Positions 21,809-22,289 of a DNA stretch of 22,289 bases are shown one piece after another (the stretch's first letter is position 1; each line of letters starts with the position of its first letter). The notes under the pieces are model-generated. The model was not told where the DNA came from and made no database searches. It was given only the letters and a program-made list of their open reading frames with translations. The translations under genes were made by a program, and so were the position numbers. Origin of the DNA: JBBIKU01 sp037445245 (GTDB lineage Bacteria > Chloroflexota > Anaerolineae > Anaerolineales > Anaerolineaceae); NCBI GenBank assembly GCA_037445245.1, contig JBBIKU010000017.1, forward strand, positions 1-22,289, given 5' to 3'.

Positions 21809-22289
21809 TCAGGGCGGTTGCCAGACCGAATCCTTCACCAAGGCACAACCAAATCCATCTTGATACACCAGCCGGTAGCCTTCGACCCGGTCTGCGGGCA
21901 CATCCGCGTACAGGCGCTGCAGGGCAGCCATCAGAGCGGGGTTCGCCGCTATTTCTACCGACGCCGGGTTTCCGAAGAGCGCCACATTGGCTTGCTCGAT
22001 CAGAATCAAATCTGGATCGAGTGCCGCCAGCACTTCATAGCTTAAGAAATCCCAATGCATTTCGACCCGCCAGCCGGGTTTGGGTGGAAAGTACACCCTC
22101 CAGTCGCGATAGACCACCGCTGCCTGATCGGAAAGCTGCGGCAGCACTTCTTTTTCGATCTGATGATAAAAGACGATGCTGGGGGAGGATTGCTCGCGGG
22201 CAAGGTATTGCCGGTAGATCTCCGCATTGGCTGCGGTGAAGAGCGCTACCTGTAGAGCAACAGCGGCGCCCAACGCCCATACTGCGGCT
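21809..22289 (-). CDS. C-terminal part of a membrane-anchored protein, 5' end outside the window
   Basis: The frame is open to the right edge, so the true start is outside; the TTG at 22273 is probably an internal codon. About 160 residues are visible. The first about 25 (AAVWALGAAVALQVALFTA) form a membrane helix, then a soluble tail follows with segments such as EVLPQLSDQAAVVYRDWRVYF and EVLAALDPDLILIEQANVALFG. A membrane helix followed by a periplasmic-type domain with YRDWRV-like strands could be the end of an integral-membrane glycosyltransferase (GT39/GT83-like), but no motif proves it. It is convergent with the signalling cassette. Confidence 0.6.
   Translation of the reverse strand, partial: AAVWALGAAVALQVALFTAANAEIYRQYLAREQSSPSIVFYHQIEKEVLPQLSDQAAVVYRDWRVYFPPKPGWRVEMHWDFLSYEVLAALDPDLILIEQANVALFGNPASVEIAANPALMAALQRLYADVPADRVEGYRLVYQDGFGCALVKDSVWQPP

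Noticed and set aside
5466..22221. Possible avoidance of AGATCT sites because of the BglII-like enzyme
   Set aside because: I find AGATCT at 5466, 13497, 13713, 15132 and 22216, close to chance expectation for a 6-mer in this length, so no avoidance is seen.

Overview
The window reads like chromosomal DNA of a GC-rich bacterium, most plausibly a member of the Chloroflexota (Anaerolineae-like). This is an inference from content: a GatCAB amidotransferase operon, an MglA-type GTPase beside several Roadblock/LC7 proteins, a stand-alone MEMO1-family protein, WD40 repeats, and secreted proteins with Thr/Pro-rich or TxxA-rich tails. No rRNA, tRNA, CRISPR array, transposase or integrase was seen.

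Left part (1-3406, plus strand): the 3' end of a WD40 beta-propeller gene, then a membrane histidine kinase (TM-GAF-HisKA_3-HATPase) whose ATPase domain is broken by a frameshift near 2454-2487, and directly behind it an alpha/beta hydrolase. Middle left (3414-9904, minus strand): an S9 prolyl-oligopeptidase-type peptidase, a SixA-type phosphohistidine phosphatase, a small DUF4870 membrane protein, the primosomal helicase PriA, and a MEMO1-family protein. Next on the plus strand (10169-11882) are a lipoprotein with a perfect 42-bp tandem repeat and a HIT-family nucleotide hydrolase/transferase.

The minus strand from about 18640 down to 11889 looks like one long co-directional block. It starts at a near-consensus promoter (TTGACA-16-TATACT) and contains a short membrane protein with a Thr/Pro-rich tail, GatC, GatA, a CAP-domain lipoprotein, a type II restriction-modification pair, GatB and a GNAT acetyltransferase. 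The restriction-modification pair (N4-cytosine-type beta-class methyltransferase plus a BglII/BstYI-like endonuclease) is lower in GC than its neighbours, has its own candidate promoter, and separates gatB from gatCA. It is the clearest sign of horizontal gain here.

The right part (18843-21771, plus strand) is a compact five-gene signalling cassette: Roadblock, Roadblock, MglA-like GTPase, Roadblock, and a DUF4388-V4R two-domain protein. By analogy with MglA/MglB and the actinobacterial conservons, the Roadblock proteins probably bind or regulate the GTPase, with the DUF4388-V4R protein as a possible ligand sensor or adaptor. This cassette is the most interesting candidate for an under-described system. 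The window ends in the 3' part of a membrane-anchored protein on the minus strand.
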